DNA of 64,000 nucleotides from NCBI RefSeq assembly GCF_001437205.1, contig NZ_JQAZ01000002.1, forward strand, positions 62,001-126,000. The letters are read 5' to 3'. This document shows, piece after piece, positions 17,901-27,071 of the stretch. Position 1 is the first letter of the stretch, and every line of letters starts with the position of its first letter. This DNA is from Lactobacillus selangorensis (GTDB lineage: Bacteria; Bacillota; Bacilli; Lactobacillales; Lactobacillaceae). Both the position numbers and the translations under genes were made by a program. The notes below the pieces were generated by a model, which was given only the letters and a program-made list of their open reading frames with translations, was not told the DNA's origin and searched no databases.

Positions 17901-18831
17901 TATCAAGGGAAATGTCTTTGGAAATTTTGACCCCATCGACCTCTAATTTACTAGTTAATTTCCCATATTCAATGTCAAGCAGTTCAGCCCGCAGCTCGCT
18001 CCACTTCTTCGAATGCATAAAGAGTGCTTGTAAATCAGTGAGCGTCTTCTGATCCGCCTCAAGAACGGCTTTCAGATGCTGATGATCCTCACTCTGTGCG
18101 ATATCCGTCTTTAAGGCCGCTTTGGCTAGGTCCGCTGCTGCGCCTAATTTTTGGGCCGCCGCTGCCCGTGATTCAGTTGCAAAAACCGAATCATCGAAAT
18201 GCTCTTTGTCGATTAGATAACTATCAGGCAGCTTATCCAGCCAGGCTTTCGAATCTGGATGTACATCGGCCATCGTATACACTTTGGCAACGGCTTCCTG
18301 AAGTCCGTTGTCATCCCGATCATTGGAAAAGTTGTTGCTCAGCGTCTGGAATTCAGCATCAGCATACCGTTTTTCACACAGCTGCTGCCACGCTTCCAGC
18401 CGCAGCAAAGTCCGTTCCGTATCATCGGCTAAAACACGAAACCCAGGATCGACTTGGGGCAGCAAGTAGGCATTCTGACGAACAAACTTGAGTGAAAAAG
18501 CATCCATCGTCGTAATGTCGGCAACTGCCAGCCGATTCAGCTGTTCGACCCAATGACGGTGAGCGTCCCCCTTGGTTTGATTGATTTGCTCGTGGATCTT
18601 CTGTTGAATTTTTTCCCGCATTTCTTTTGCCGCCGCATTCGTAAAGGTAACGACAAGCAGCTGATCAATGTTGATCTGCTGGGACGGATTCTTTTGCGGT
18701 GCAATTTCTCGAATGATTCGCTCAACTAGAACTTGCGTTTTCCCAGAACCAGCCGCCGCCGCAACCAGCAAATCACGCCCGTGCCGAGAAAATGCTTCCG
18801 TCTGTGGCGCAGTCCAATTAGTTTTTGTCAT
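14977..18831 (-). CDS. addA: AddA/RexA helicase-nuclease subunit
   Basis: 1284-residue large subunit of the AddAB (RexAB) complex, which unwinds and resects DNA double-strand ends for RecA-mediated repair. The UvrD-like helicase begins with the Q-motif region NWTAPQTEAF and Walker A AAAGSGKTQVLVERI, with Walker B in LVDEYQDTN (about residue 410). Later helicase motifs include HGSKGLQFPVVFV and YVALTRSEQKLVLVG. The C-terminal PD-(D/E)XK nuclease core is ILFDYKTDRI at about residue 1215. ATG 18831 was chosen because it starts the conserved N-terminus; the longer frame overlaps addB further. Its start overlaps the end of addB by 14 bases, indicating coupled expression. Confidence 0.96.
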   Translation of the reverse strand: MTKTNWTAPQTEAFSRHGRDLLVAAAAGSGKTQVLVERIIREIAPQKNPSQQINIDQLLVVTFTNAAAKEMREKIQQKIHEQINQTKGDAHRHWVEQLNRLAVADITTMDAFSLKFVRQNAYLLPQVDPGFRVLADDTERTLLRLEAWQQLCEKRYADAEFQTLSNNFSNDRDDNGLQEAVAKVYTMADVHPDSKAWLDKLPDSYLIDKEHFDDSVFATESRAAAAQKLGAAADLAKAALKTDIAQSEDHQHLKAVLEADQKTLTDLQALFMHSKKWSELRAELLDIEYGKLTSKLEVDGVKISKDISLDKKEDPRSAYKKIVADLQMSLFAYPEAQVIALTAKAHHLVEGLVKVVQQFAKQYQTLKTQRRVADYSDIEHDAVQLLEVPTSNLLAMTQAHYKEVLVDEYQDTNQLQEQLLHLIATTKAENHLFMVGDDKQSIYGFRLAEPGLFQGKRRNFWEWQPGQEPDQEAALYPQQPNKNVSEVVALDDNFRATKENDQFVNMLFGQLMSTDLGGGDYLKQGQLHYGAKWFDERYAATTDKPILSSEPEIDLFANDKSNDAVDNVDRYKAEAYLVAKQIKLWMGKLPDSTRHQIWDSEQKTYRDLKYEDITLLTRTKSNNVAIMEIFKQMGIPISVADAPNFFKTTEVQVMMSLLTIIDNPDQDIPLVAVLRSPMYGLTSDELASIRLEDRKASFYTALTAFVAHHQGESSELMDKLSRFTVDLSTFRDLAIQNQLVTLIWTIYNRTGYLDYVGGMPGGAQRQANLHALYQRANDYEQTSFKGLFQFIKFIQKMQDQDNDLTAAATVSDEDVVKLMTIHGSKGLQFPVVFVMNLTKGLNTWDTSADVLLNDQGKGIHIGIDYVDPKYNIKLETPQKMLLQDSIHAKNWAEEMRVLYVALTRSEQKLVLVGAVNNDDDETLAHWQGQDTGHQPVLPLQLRQNAKTYFDWIIPALMRQKDFPRADDAAPVQAIDGLPTAAFTFRTFDAENLNLDKDGQWDYERGHNAEQLDQRAAAVQPDQVADYDQIRCLLEDDYPDSKLASNPTITPAYQSVSDFKALGNGNPGDPTDNEMADGSDSYQHVNERFDEPAFTLGDDSNGASATEIGTATHLLFKQIPLQDQAPTPTEFETLLQTDVAQDLITTAAGKQIDLASVAAFYQQEPIHAALWGGTQPHRVEREYSFSMLRPDRGAHNAPVLIHGTIDGFIELADKIILFDYKTDRIKPDESRADYTAEMWQRYGGQLGLYKEALTSLLHNGKPIEEYLYFVAAQQLSPLPQELRSL

Positions 18832-21800
18832 CGTACCCCTCCTTTGGTAATTTCTCCTGCATCTTTTCCAAGGCAACCTCTTTCTTATTCTGACCATTCT
18901 TTGCATGCAAGGTCGTGATGTCATTGTATTGATCGCCTGCCAAAGGATCAAATTGCAAAATCGGCAGGAAATCGGAATGCTCCAAAAATGTCGTTGTATC
19001 GTCGATTCGTGCCGGTGCTAATTCAATCTCGCCTGACAAGATTTTGCCAGCCGCTTTTTGAATCAGATAACGATTGTAGGCCAGCAGCAGTTGCATCTGT
19101 TTTTCATCGACCAAACTTCGCAATGAACTGTCCGCAAAGCCGCCGTTCTTGGCCTTATATTGCAATGGCAATACGGACGACTTGCCTTGTTTGAGGTGCC
19201 CGTCCTCAGCGATATTCTGATCCAGATAGGCCAATAGACTGTCTGGATTGAAATCATGATTCTCGTTGTCCTGAACCGTATTATCCAAAATGATGCCCTG
19301 ATTCTTCGTCTGCTTGGCCATCCGTTGCTCTAACAGCTTTTTCAGTGCGTCTTTTCGCACATCCGGTGCATCCGACAACAGATTCTGGGCCAAATTCAGC
19401 AGCCGCTTATTATTCATCTCAAGGGCCGGGTTCTGAACGTGCTGATAAAAGGCTCCCGCCGGAATGATCTGCTTGCCTGGTCCGAAATTATCTGGCGCAG
19501 TGAAAAAGTCCGGATTCCGATCGATCGCATTCAAATAGGTCAGTAGTTGCAATTGCAAGCCGTAATAAGCCTGTGTGTAATCAAAATCACGATCACGGGA
19601 TTTGTAGTCAAAGACCAATAAGTACAGTAAATCTTCGCCTGTCAATGAGTTGACCGAGAGTGAATCGATCCGGTCGATCTGACCCCGTACTTTGACATGC
19701 CGATCTGGAACCAGCTGATCATTGCCATCGAGTACGGGCAAACTCAAACCAGCAAATTGGCTGCCTTTCATTCCGAAAGGCACTTCCGTCCGCCAAACAT
19801 GCGATTTTAATTCTTGACCTTGATGGAAGAGGTCAATGGCCATCTGCCGCAAAACATTATCCAATTGACTGCGACGGTATTGCATCTGGTTAGAAGCCTG
19901 CAATAAGGCATAATCCGGGTCGTTTTGAAGGGCAGCCAGCACATCTTCCATGACCTCTTTGGCTCGTTCTTCTTTCAAATCAGGATCGGCCTGCTTCAAA
20001 TCCTTCAGCTGATCCATATACATCCGCAACGCCAAATGGAAGTAATTCCCCATCTTCATCGGATTCAATTCATTCGTCTTGCGAGTCTGCAAGTGCAGCC
20101 CGTACTTCAAAAAATACTCATATGGATCTTGATAATAGCTTTCCAGCTGACTGATTGAAGTAACCAAATCATGCGGATACAATTGTTCCCGCACGTTCGC
20201 ACTTAAATTTTCCGGTGCATTGGCATAATCCAAACTAGAAATGACCCGTTTCGTTAATTTGGGGTCGGCCTGCTTGGTGTCCTTTTTCAGCAGCGTATAA
20301 ATATACAGCCACTTTTGTTCCCGCTGCTTCTTCAACTGTTTCTCTTTTTCGTCCTGCGGCTGTTCTTGGTCTGAAGCCGCTGCCGGATCGTTTTGAACCG
20401 GTGCGGCCAATTTACCATGCAGAATGTTGACTAATTGCGTCAAGGTCGTCCGCTGTGTCCCGACGTAAGCGAGGGCCGGTTCATTATTTTGGCTCGGCAC
20501 CGTTTGGAAATGACGGGGAGCCAAGCTGAAGTAGGCAGCGATCGACCGAACATAAGGCGACACCTTCAAAGTCTCCCCAGCTGCATTTAACAATGGGTAC
20601 GACAAATACAGCTGTTCACGGCCGGTCATGAAAATATGATAATTGACATTCGTTTCGTTGCCCATCTGTTTTTGGGTCGTCTCGTTTAAAAATTGTTCAG
20701 CGCTCAAAACTGTCGGATTGTTGCTGGAATCGGCTGATTCCGCTAAAAATTCAGCATCTTTTAGCGTCGGATGCTGGTTGATCTGTTCGATTTGATCTAG
20801 GTCAAAATCATCTAACAAAGCGGCATCATCAGTGATACGGGCCGGCATATCATCCGCCGTCGCCCCAATGACAAAAACAACTTTGCGTGACTGCGTCTGC
20901 CGCAAATTGGTGCGGGTTACTTGCACTTGATCTAGTGTTGACGGAATCTGCGAGAATTTGGCGCCTGCAAATCCAGCCTTCAAAGTATTCGCAAAATTGC
21001 CGAGCTTATCTGAACCTTTAGTCAGCTTTTCATCGCCTAGAATCAGATGATATTCATCTAAAATCGTTGTAAACGTCTGCCAGACCTGCTGCTGCTGCGA
21101 GGCCGTCTGCAATTGATCTTTAGCAAGTGCATCCTGCTGCCACTGCTGGAGCTGGGCACTGACCCCGCTGCTTTTAATAAAGCGATAAAACTTTTTGAGC
21201 AGCGTTGCACCGGTCCGGCTGCGATTCAAATCAGCATACAGCGGCGGCAAAGTCGTGGCAATAAACTGATGCATGGCTTCGACTTCTTTTGGTGCTTCCG
21301 GCCAATCGGCATACGGAATCATGTCATGCTTGCGGCTGTCCTCACCAGCGGCGTTTTCATCCTCATCCGGCCGCTGCTTCCATGGTTTCGCCGCATCGGT
21401 AAAATCAGAACCTTGTTTGCCCCATTGCAGCATATAATTTTCGGCCAAATCCAAATTATGCCGGAAAACATGCCGGTCCATATACCCAGTCGGGCTGGCC
21501 GGGTCTTTCGGCAGCAATAATTCTGTCCGTAACAAACGCATGACATCTTCATATTGATAATGGTGGGCCGGAACCGCAAAAAGGGCATCGATAAAGGCAA
21601 TCAGCGGATGATCTGCCATTTCCGTCTGCAAATCGTTAAAGTACGGAATCTCGGCTTGTTCAAAAACAGCGGCCAACAACGTTTGGTAATCGGCTAACTT
21701 AGGCGAAGCCACAATAAAGTCGTTGTAATGATACGGTTCGTGTCCGTCAGCGGCCGGTGCCATCACCATTTGATGAATTTTCGTCGCAACGGCGACCAAT

Positions 21801-22858
21801 TCGGTATACCGATTATCGGCATTTGCCACATGAACGTCCTGCAGCGGCTTGGTTTGCTGCTGTTCATGACGTGTGACACCCGATGAACGGCTAATCCAAT
21901 AATCTTCTAACTGCTGCAGGTCCGGTGTGACACGACGAAAGCCGGTTTGTGCAGCAATCGTTTCGACAGTCGGTTCAGCACCAAGATTAGCCAGCATTTG
22001 ATAAGTATGCCGGGCTTCCGCAAAAACATCGTTAATGGCATTTTGCGGCTGTGGCGCAAGAATCAAACTGACTTGGACACTAGCAGCCTGCTTGATTAAA
22101 GTACTCAGCAGGTGAAACTCCTGCGCCGTAAAATGATCGAAGCCTTCAACGTAGAAACGTGTGTGGCTGAGATCGACCTGTTTCAGTTCGTCCGTTAAAT
22201 ATTGCGTCAGTTCATCCAGTACATCCGCCTGCTGAATGAAACCTTCCTTGACCTGACCATTTTGATCCGTCGTGGACCGCATTGCCCGCTGATAGGCACT
22301 CAGCAGGATCTGCAAATCCCGCAATTTCTTGATTGTATTTTGAATGGCCTGATCCGTTTTAGCGGTCGGCCCGTTTTCAAGGTTGGCGGCCAGTTTGCCT
22401 AAGTCCTCCGGCGCAATACGGCCGGTAATCAGATTCTGCAATTCCAGCACCAGCTGGTTCACAAAACCAGGCTTTTCTGCTTGATCTTTGTACAGTTTCA
22501 ATTCGGAATTGTGCCGTTGCAAAATGCGATAAACCAGCATGCTTAGACCCGTATTATCCAGCCGCTGCTTCCGATAATAATCGGTCCGCTGCATGTAATA
22601 CCAGGCCAGACGTGAAAATGAAAAGACCTGAACGCGTGACTGTGCAAAAGCAGCTGTTTCCGGCTGCTGCAGCTGTGCACGTAATTGATCCAGCACATCG
22701 ACTTCAGCGCTAAATTTGACATGGTTCGGAACGATGTAAAAATACTGATAATCAGCTGGGTCAGTTTGATAGTTTTGACTCAGGTCCAGCACCATTTTAC
22801 GCCGGTGATCGGCGCTGGCCTTGCCGGCGACCACCGTTAATTTTGGTTTACTCTCCAT
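18818..22858 (-). CDS. addB: AddB/RexB helicase-nuclease subunit
   Basis: 1346-residue partner of AddA, somewhat longer than many RexB proteins. The N-terminus, KLTVVAGKASADHRRKMV, occupies the place of Walker A but lacks GxGKT, as is usual for the Lactobacillales RexB branch, so this subunit is probably not an active helicase motor. LYLSYPLLNAAGE and the C-terminal nuclease motif LVFDYKSRDRDFDY (about residue 1080) are visible. No four-cysteine iron-sulphur signature is seen around the nuclease domain. ATG 22858 follows AAGGGAG, with a TATATT -10-like box about 45 bases upstream. First gene of the addBA transcript. Confidence 0.95.
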   Translation of the reverse strand: MESKPKLTVVAGKASADHRRKMVLDLSQNYQTDPADYQYFYIVPNHVKFSAEVDVLDQLRAQLQQPETAAFAQSRVQVFSFSRLAWYYMQRTDYYRKQRLDNTGLSMLVYRILQRHNSELKLYKDQAEKPGFVNQLVLELQNLITGRIAPEDLGKLAANLENGPTAKTDQAIQNTIKKLRDLQILLSAYQRAMRSTTDQNGQVKEGFIQQADVLDELTQYLTDELKQVDLSHTRFYVEGFDHFTAQEFHLLSTLIKQAASVQVSLILAPQPQNAINDVFAEARHTYQMLANLGAEPTVETIAAQTGFRRVTPDLQQLEDYWISRSSGVTRHEQQQTKPLQDVHVANADNRYTELVAVATKIHQMVMAPAADGHEPYHYNDFIVASPKLADYQTLLAAVFEQAEIPYFNDLQTEMADHPLIAFIDALFAVPAHHYQYEDVMRLLRTELLLPKDPASPTGYMDRHVFRHNLDLAENYMLQWGKQGSDFTDAAKPWKQRPDEDENAAGEDSRKHDMIPYADWPEAPKEVEAMHQFIATTLPPLYADLNRSRTGATLLKKFYRFIKSSGVSAQLQQWQQDALAKDQLQTASQQQQVWQTFTTILDEYHLILGDEKLTKGSDKLGNFANTLKAGFAGAKFSQIPSTLDQVQVTRTNLRQTQSRKVVFVIGATADDMPARITDDAALLDDFDLDQIEQINQHPTLKDAEFLAESADSSNNPTVLSAEQFLNETTQKQMGNETNVNYHIFMTGREQLYLSYPLLNAAGETLKVSPYVRSIAAYFSLAPRHFQTVPSQNNEPALAYVGTQRTTLTQLVNILHGKLAAPVQNDPAAASDQEQPQDEKEKQLKKQREQKWLYIYTLLKKDTKQADPKLTKRVISSLDYANAPENLSANVREQLYPHDLVTSISQLESYYQDPYEYFLKYGLHLQTRKTNELNPMKMGNYFHLALRMYMDQLKDLKQADPDLKEERAKEVMEDVLAALQNDPDYALLQASNQMQYRRSQLDNVLRQMAIDLFHQGQELKSHVWRTEVPFGMKGSQFAGLSLPVLDGNDQLVPDRHVKVRGQIDRIDSLSVNSLTGEDLLYLLVFDYKSRDRDFDYTQAYYGLQLQLLTYLNAIDRNPDFFTAPDNFGPGKQIIPAGAFYQHVQNPALEMNNKRLLNLAQNLLSDAPDVRKDALKKLLEQRMAKQTKNQGIILDNTVQDNENHDFNPDSLLAYLDQNIAEDGHLKQGKSSVLPLQYKAKNGGFADSSLRSLVDEKQMQLLLAYNRYLIQKAAGKILSGEIELAPARIDDTTTFLEHSDFLPILQFDPLAGDQYNDITTLHAKNGQNKKEVALEKMQEKLPKEGYDDKN

Positions 22859-22954
22859 GGATTTGTCTCCCTTTCATCGAACAACCGTTTGCTCTTTTCT
22901 TTCTTAAATATACCATTGCCGTTCCGACAAAAAAAGGCTGATTTGCGAAATGAA

Positions 22955-22984
22955 TTGACATTCAAGCCGGCAAATGATTATGCT
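22955..22984 (+). promoter_or_regulatory. Promoter of the nicotinamidase pseudogene
   Basis: TTGACA at 22955-22960 and TATGCT at 22979-22984 with an 18-base spacer. They are followed by a TTGGAGG ribosome site at about 23001 and the TTG start at 23016. Confidence 0.65.
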
Positions 22985-23015
22985 AAAGAAAGCCTAATCA
23001 TTGGAGGAAATTAAG

Positions 23016-23570
23016 TTGAGCACAACTGCATTATTGATCATCGATTATACGAATGATTTCGTCGCTGCCAAAGGGGCATTAACAGCCGGCAAGCCGGCCC
23101 AAGCAATTGAACCGGCCATTGTTTCACTGGCCCAGTAATTTGCCGATCGGGATGATTGGGTCCTGCTGCCAACGGACGTCCATACACCAAACGATCCGTA
23201 TCATCCCGAAACAAAACTCTATCCGCCGCATAACGTCGCCGACAGCTGGGGACGTGCATTATGCGGCAGTTTAAATGATTGGTATCAAAATCATCAAAAC
23301 GAACCCCAGGTCACTCAGTTTGCCAAAACCCGCTACAGTGCTTTCGTCGGCACTGATCTCGACCTGCGTTTGCGGGAACGGCATATCGATACATTGCATC
23401 TTGCTGGGGTCGCAACCGATATTTGTGTCCTGCACACTGCTATTTCGGCTTACAATCTCAATTACAATCTGGTCGTTCACCGTAACGCCGTAGCCACATT
23501 TAATCCTGGTGGTCAGGAATGGGCGCTGAATCATTTTAAGAACGCATTAGGCGCAACAATCGTCGCCTAA
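23016..23570 (+). pseudogene. pncA: Nicotinamidase / isochorismatase-family hydrolase with internal stop
   Basis: 185-codon gene of the isochorismatase-like fold, matching nicotinamidase, which converts nicotinamide to nicotinate for NAD salvage. The catalytic triad is visible as Asp in LLIIDYTNDF, Lys in FAKTRYSAF and Cys in GVATDICVLHT. Codon 41 is TAA (23136-23138) in an otherwise open frame (LAQ-stop-FADRDDW), most simply a CAA-to-TAA change. Start TTG 23016 follows GGAGG, and the promoter and terminator are intact. Either a very recent null allele or a base-call error; re-initiation after the stop would lose the catalytic Asp. Confidence 0.85.
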
Positions 23571-23572
23571 CA

Positions 23573-23619
23573 AAAAAGGATTGTTCCAGTATCAAATCTG
23601 ATGCTGAAACAGTCCTTTT
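23573..23619. terminator. Terminator between pncA and the UbiB-like gene
   Basis: Long interrupted stem (AAAAGGA-TGTT-CAG-ATCA paired with TGAT-CTG-AACAGTCCTTTT). Its 3' arm shares TGAAACAGTC with the terminator at 30697-30743. Confidence 0.8.
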
Positions 23620-23655
23620 ATTTAAGCGCTAAAACCGTCATCTGGACAACACTTT

Positions 23656-25569
23656 TCAATGCCGGTGCCGCCAGTTTTTGATGCGATGATATAAATTGCT
23701 TAAAAGAAAAACAACGATGATGATGAGGGCAACGGTATACCCCGTCACACCTAAATTAGCAATGAAACTGCCGTGGCCTTTATCCTGAACCAGCAGCGAC
23801 GAACCGACGATCACAGCGGCCAGAATCAGCGCCACTGCAATTCGATTGACCATTTCTTCGAGCCGGTGCAAAATACGATCGCTGTGCTTGACTTCAATAT
23901 TGAGTTTGCTGTGGCCTCGTTCGAAGACATCGAGCGATTCGACCATGCGGCTAACCAGTTTCGGCGCCGCTTTGGCTCCTTGCCATAAACTCAGCGCATC
24001 ATTTTCGAGTTCGTCCCGCAAATTGAAATGCTGGCTGAAGTAACGACGGGCAAATGGCCGGGCCACCTCAAGCATCGACAGGTCGGGATCGAGATCCTGG
24101 ATCGTGCCTTCCAATGTGCCGAATGCTTTGACTAATAACGTAATATCGGGATTCATCTGAAGATTATTCTGATAACAGACTTTAGCCGTTGAATACAGCA
24201 GGCCTTTGAAATCAATGTCGCCCAGCCCTTGTGTATACAGCGGCTGCATAATCTCGCCCAGCTGTTCGAAAAATTCGGCTTCATCGACGGGACCGGTGCG
24301 GCGGCATAACGCCAGAATAGCGGTGCCGATTTGCCGATTATCACGAGTGTTGATTGCAAAAACGACTTGGGCAATCTCATCAATTAAATTGTCGCTCAGC
24401 TGCCCCATCATCCCAAAATCGAGGTAGATTAGCCGATAATCAGGCAGCTGCTGTTCTTCGTCGGGCGCAATGGCATACGGATCGCCGGCTAAAGTACCGG
24501 TATAATGCTGCGCCGTTACTTTTGATTCCGGTTGTGCGGCTAATTCTCGATCGCTTAACTTGCGTAATAAAATATTGCCGGGATGCGGGTCGGCATGAAA
24601 AAAGCCATCTTCAAAAACTTGTTTAATGAAATTGCGCACCAGCACATCGGCAATGTATTTGCATTGGTCCCGATACTGCATGTCGCCGTTTTTTTCGGCT
24701 TTTTGGACCATTTCGATGAAGTCCTTGATACTCTGACCCTTCATATATTGATTGACCAGAATTTTCGGCGCACTGTACTGCGGATAGACACGGGGCACCT
24801 GAATAATATCCCAATTATTATTGAGCTGATAAAACCGCAGCCCGTTATTCATCTCGTTGCGCGTATCTAGCTCGCTCAGCAGTGACCGTTTCAATTCATT
24901 GATGATTTGTTCCGGATTGATGATATTTGCTTCGGGCACATACCGCAATAATTTGACGGCTTTGTCGAACAACGCTAGATCGGTCGTGATTTCTTCCTGA
25001 ATGCCGGGATGCTGGACTTTGACAACAACGCCCTGTCCATCTTTCAAAATGGCATGATGAACCTGGCCCATCGAAGCCGATGCAAACGGCCGTTCCGAAA
25101 AGTAACGGTAATTCTCTTCCAGCGGCTGGCCCGTTTGGGTTTCGATCGTCTGCTTAACCGTTTGAAAACTATCAGCCGGCACGTTGTCCTGCAGTTTGCT
25201 CAATTCAGCGACATAAGCCGGTGTAATCAGATCGGTACGCGTCGAAAGAATCTGGCCCATTTTGATGAAAGTCGGCCCTAACTTTTCGAAGGCAATCCGG
25301 ACTTGTTCTGGATGCTGCTGGCGGGCAAGATCGATCACGACGTTATAACGCCGCAACACATGTAAAATTTCATACAAGCGGTGCCGTTTCTGCTTTTTCT
25401 TTTCGTCCTGCGAAAACTGCCGTGTGTCGGGCTGCGCCGCTTCGTCATGTTCCGCCCGGCGGTCAAACGCCCGCTGCGCCTCATCATGTGCCGCCTGATC
25501 GGAATCCTGCTGCTGATGAGCTGGTGCCACGCCGTTGGGTCCCCAATCTTCTTCTGCCGATTTTGCCAT
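23656..25569 (-). CDS. UbiB/ABC1/AarF-family atypical kinase
   Basis: 637-residue membrane-anchored protein-kinase-like ATPase. A charged N-terminal region of about 65 residues precedes the family signature KMGQ in LGPTFIKMGQILSTR, then the Ala-rich nucleotide loop FASASMGQVHHA, the lysine motif VVKVQHPG, and the catalytic-loop and metal motifs FFHADPHPGNILL and YLDFGMMGQL. Two C-terminal transmembrane helices follow (AVALILAAVIVGSSLLV, YTVALIIIVVFLLSNL). ATG 25569 has AAAGGGGGCGG upstream. It lies 35 bases after the Rrf2 gene on the same strand, so the two are likely one operon. As lactobacilli generally lack ubiquinone synthesis, the role is probably in lipid or quinone handling; substrate unknown. 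Confidence 0.88.
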   Translation of the reverse strand: MAKSAEEDWGPNGVAPAHQQQDSDQAAHDEAQRAFDRRAEHDEAAQPDTRQFSQDEKKKQKRHRLYEILHVLRRYNVVIDLARQQHPEQVRIAFEKLGPTFIKMGQILSTRTDLITPAYVAELSKLQDNVPADSFQTVKQTIETQTGQPLEENYRYFSERPFASASMGQVHHAILKDGQGVVVKVQHPGIQEEITTDLALFDKAVKLLRYVPEANIINPEQIINELKRSLLSELDTRNEMNNGLRFYQLNNNWDIIQVPRVYPQYSAPKILVNQYMKGQSIKDFIEMVQKAEKNGDMQYRDQCKYIADVLVRNFIKQVFEDGFFHADPHPGNILLRKLSDRELAAQPESKVTAQHYTGTLAGDPYAIAPDEEQQLPDYRLIYLDFGMMGQLSDNLIDEIAQVVFAINTRDNRQIGTAILALCRRTGPVDEAEFFEQLGEIMQPLYTQGLGDIDFKGLLYSTAKVCYQNNLQMNPDITLLVKAFGTLEGTIQDLDPDLSMLEVARPFARRYFSQHFNLRDELENDALSLWQGAKAAPKLVSRMVESLDVFERGHSKLNIEVKHSDRILHRLEEMVNRIAVALILAAVIVGSSLLVQDKGHGSFIANLGVTGYTVALIIIVVFLLSNLYHRIKNWRHRH

Positions 25570-25604
25570 CGTCTTGCCGCCCCCTTTGTCCTAAATAACT
25601 GCCT

Positions 25605-26069
25605 TCATTTTACCACTTCATTCCAGTCGATCGTGCCGTCAGGATAATCGACGTTGACTAGGATGTCCGCCAGCCGATATTGCGCCAGCTGCTCGAAAAA
25701 CAAGCTCTGTGCCTCATCGAGCTGCCCCATAATCTCATTTTCTTTGCGGTGAATCGTGGTCGGATTCAAAAAGACCCGTTCCGCCACTCCGGTCAGCCGA
25801 AATAAGGGTTCGGTGCCCTCAACCGCCTGATAAATATCCAGAACGGTAATGTCTTCCGGTGCCCGGTTCAATTGAAAGCCGCCATCCTTGCTGGCAATCG
25901 AACGCACAATGCCGGCGCTGACTAATAAATGCATTGTCTTCTTCAAATACGAATCTGATAACTGCAGCCGTTTGCTTAATACGGCACTTTTCAATGGCTG
26001 CTGGCCCTTCTGAGTGCCCAGCATCACTAAAGCACAGATACTTTGTTCTACACGTGCAGATGCATGCAT
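25605..26069 (-). CDS. Rrf2-family transcriptional regulator
   Basis: 154-residue winged-helix regulator. The N-terminal pattern ARVEQSICALVML, the helix-turn-helix around SAVLSKRLQLSDSYLKKTMHLLVSAGIV and the wing SIASKDGGFQLNRAPEDITVLDIYQAVEG are characteristic of Rrf2 proteins. The three clustered cysteines of iron-sulphur members such as IscR or NsrR are absent, so a different signal or none is expected. The ATG follows GGAAAGCGG. It heads the operon with the UbiB-like kinase and is divergent from uspA, so it may control one or both; no operator was identified. Confidence 0.88.
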   Translation of the reverse strand: MHASARVEQSICALVMLGTQKGQQPLKSAVLSKRLQLSDSYLKKTMHLLVSAGIVRSIASKDGGFQLNRAPEDITVLDIYQAVEGTEPLFRLTGVAERVFLNPTTIHRKENEIMGQLDEAQSLFFEQLAQYRLADILVNVDYPDGTIDWNEVVK

Positions 26070-26254
26070 TTTTTTCGCCGCTTTCCATCTATTTTTATCC
26101 AGCTTACTGATTTATGGAAAAGAAGTCAAAACGGGTTGCCGATTCCAGCCAGATGCACTAAGATAAAGCCACCTTTGCGGGGCCCTCAACACTTCCCACC
26201 GGCTCGATTTATGTGTAGAATAAGGAAGTAAAGTGAACTTAGGAGGAAATTTAA

Positions 26255-26701
26255 ATGCAAACAGCGACAGATCCAAAACGTTTTTCACGTATTTTAGTTG
26301 GTGTCGACGATTCTGAAGATGCCCAGTTGGCTTTCCGTTACGCCATGAATCGCGCTAAGATGGACGACAGCGAACTTTACATCGTTTCCATCCTAGAAAA
26401 TAACGAATTCAATATTTATCAAGCCCTTGACAAGGATTTCATCCATGGCAAACGGGATGACCTTGAACAGCACATGCAGGGCTATGTCAAAGTTGCTAAA
26501 GAATTTGGCATTAAAAAGGTCAAGGCTGTAGTTGCAGAAGGCGAACCCGGCGAAACAATCGTCAAAGAAGTCATTCCGAGCGTCAAGCCAGACTTACTAG
26601 TCGTCGGTTCATTATCTAAAAAAGGACCCCGCCGTTATTTCGGGAGCCAAGCGGCTTATATGGCCAAATATGCCCCCATCTCGGTCATGGTCGTTCGCTA
26701 A
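26255..26701 (+). CDS. Universal stress protein UspA family
   Basis: 148-residue single-domain UspA protein, cytoplasmic and probably dimeric. The strand RILVGVDDSEDAQLAFRYA and the C-terminal nucleotide-binding block VVGSLSKKGPRRYFGSQAAYMAKYAPISVMVV, with the G-x2-G-x9-G-S spacing of ATP-binding members, are clear. Start ATG 26255 follows TTAGGAGGAAA. It is divergent from the Rrf2-UbiB operon. A TAGAAT -10-like box lies at about 26214. Expression under stress is inferred from the family. Confidence 0.92.
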   Translation: MQTATDPKRFSRILVGVDDSEDAQLAFRYAMNRAKMDDSELYIVSILENNEFNIYQALDKDFIHGKRDDLEQHMQGYVKVAKEFGIKKVKAVVAEGEPGETIVKEVIPSVKPDLLVVGSLSKKGPRRYFGSQAAYMAKYAPISVMVVR

Positions 26702-26772
26702 TCACTTTTCACCCCCGATCAGCTGATTTCGTTTTATAATGAAGCTAGATTAACGATCGTGGGAGGCGTATG

Positions 26773-26970
26773 ATGAAATACTCGAATAAAGATTGGGAAT
26801 GGTACCAAAAAATGGTCGCAAAGGGCGGTCCCCATACTTTTTCTGAAAAGGTCGCCTATCGTGCCATCCAAGATAAGTTGGGACTTTCAACGCAGCCGGC
26901 GGCATTTCATCGCATCAAGCAGCCTGGCAAACCAGCTATTTACTATCAAATTACCAGAATTAAAAAATAA
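26773..26970 (+). CDS. Small hypothetical protein (65 aa)
   Basis: Unrecognised basic protein of 65 residues with the aromatic-rich start MKYSNKDWEWYQKMVAKGG. A helix follows (FSEKVAYRAIQDKLGL) and a strand-like end (KPAIYYQITRIKK). Two ATGs are adjacent; the second (26773) has better spacing from GGGAGG than the first (26770). A TTTTATAAT -10 box lies at about 26736, so it has its own promoter, and a strong terminator follows. Confidence 0.6.
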   Translation: MKYSNKDWEWYQKMVAKGGPHTFSEKVAYRAIQDKLGLSTQPAAFHRIKQPGKPAIYYQITRIKK

Positions 26971-26985
26971 AAACAGCAGTTTAAC

Positions 26986-27020
26986 AAGGATTGCGGCAAA
27001 TTTATTTTGTCGCAATCCTT
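26986..27020 (+). terminator. Terminator of the 65-residue gene
   Basis: AAGGATTGCG-CAA and TTG-CGCAATCCTT arms followed by a run of seven T. Confidence 0.9.
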
Positions 27021-27071
27021 TTTTTACGCTATGCTAGAAGGTGAAACTAATAAAGAAACTGGTGTCGAATT

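Noticed and set aside
21113..21520. 135-codon open frame opposite addB
   Set aside because: Lies wholly inside the well-supported addB gene; a shadow frame.
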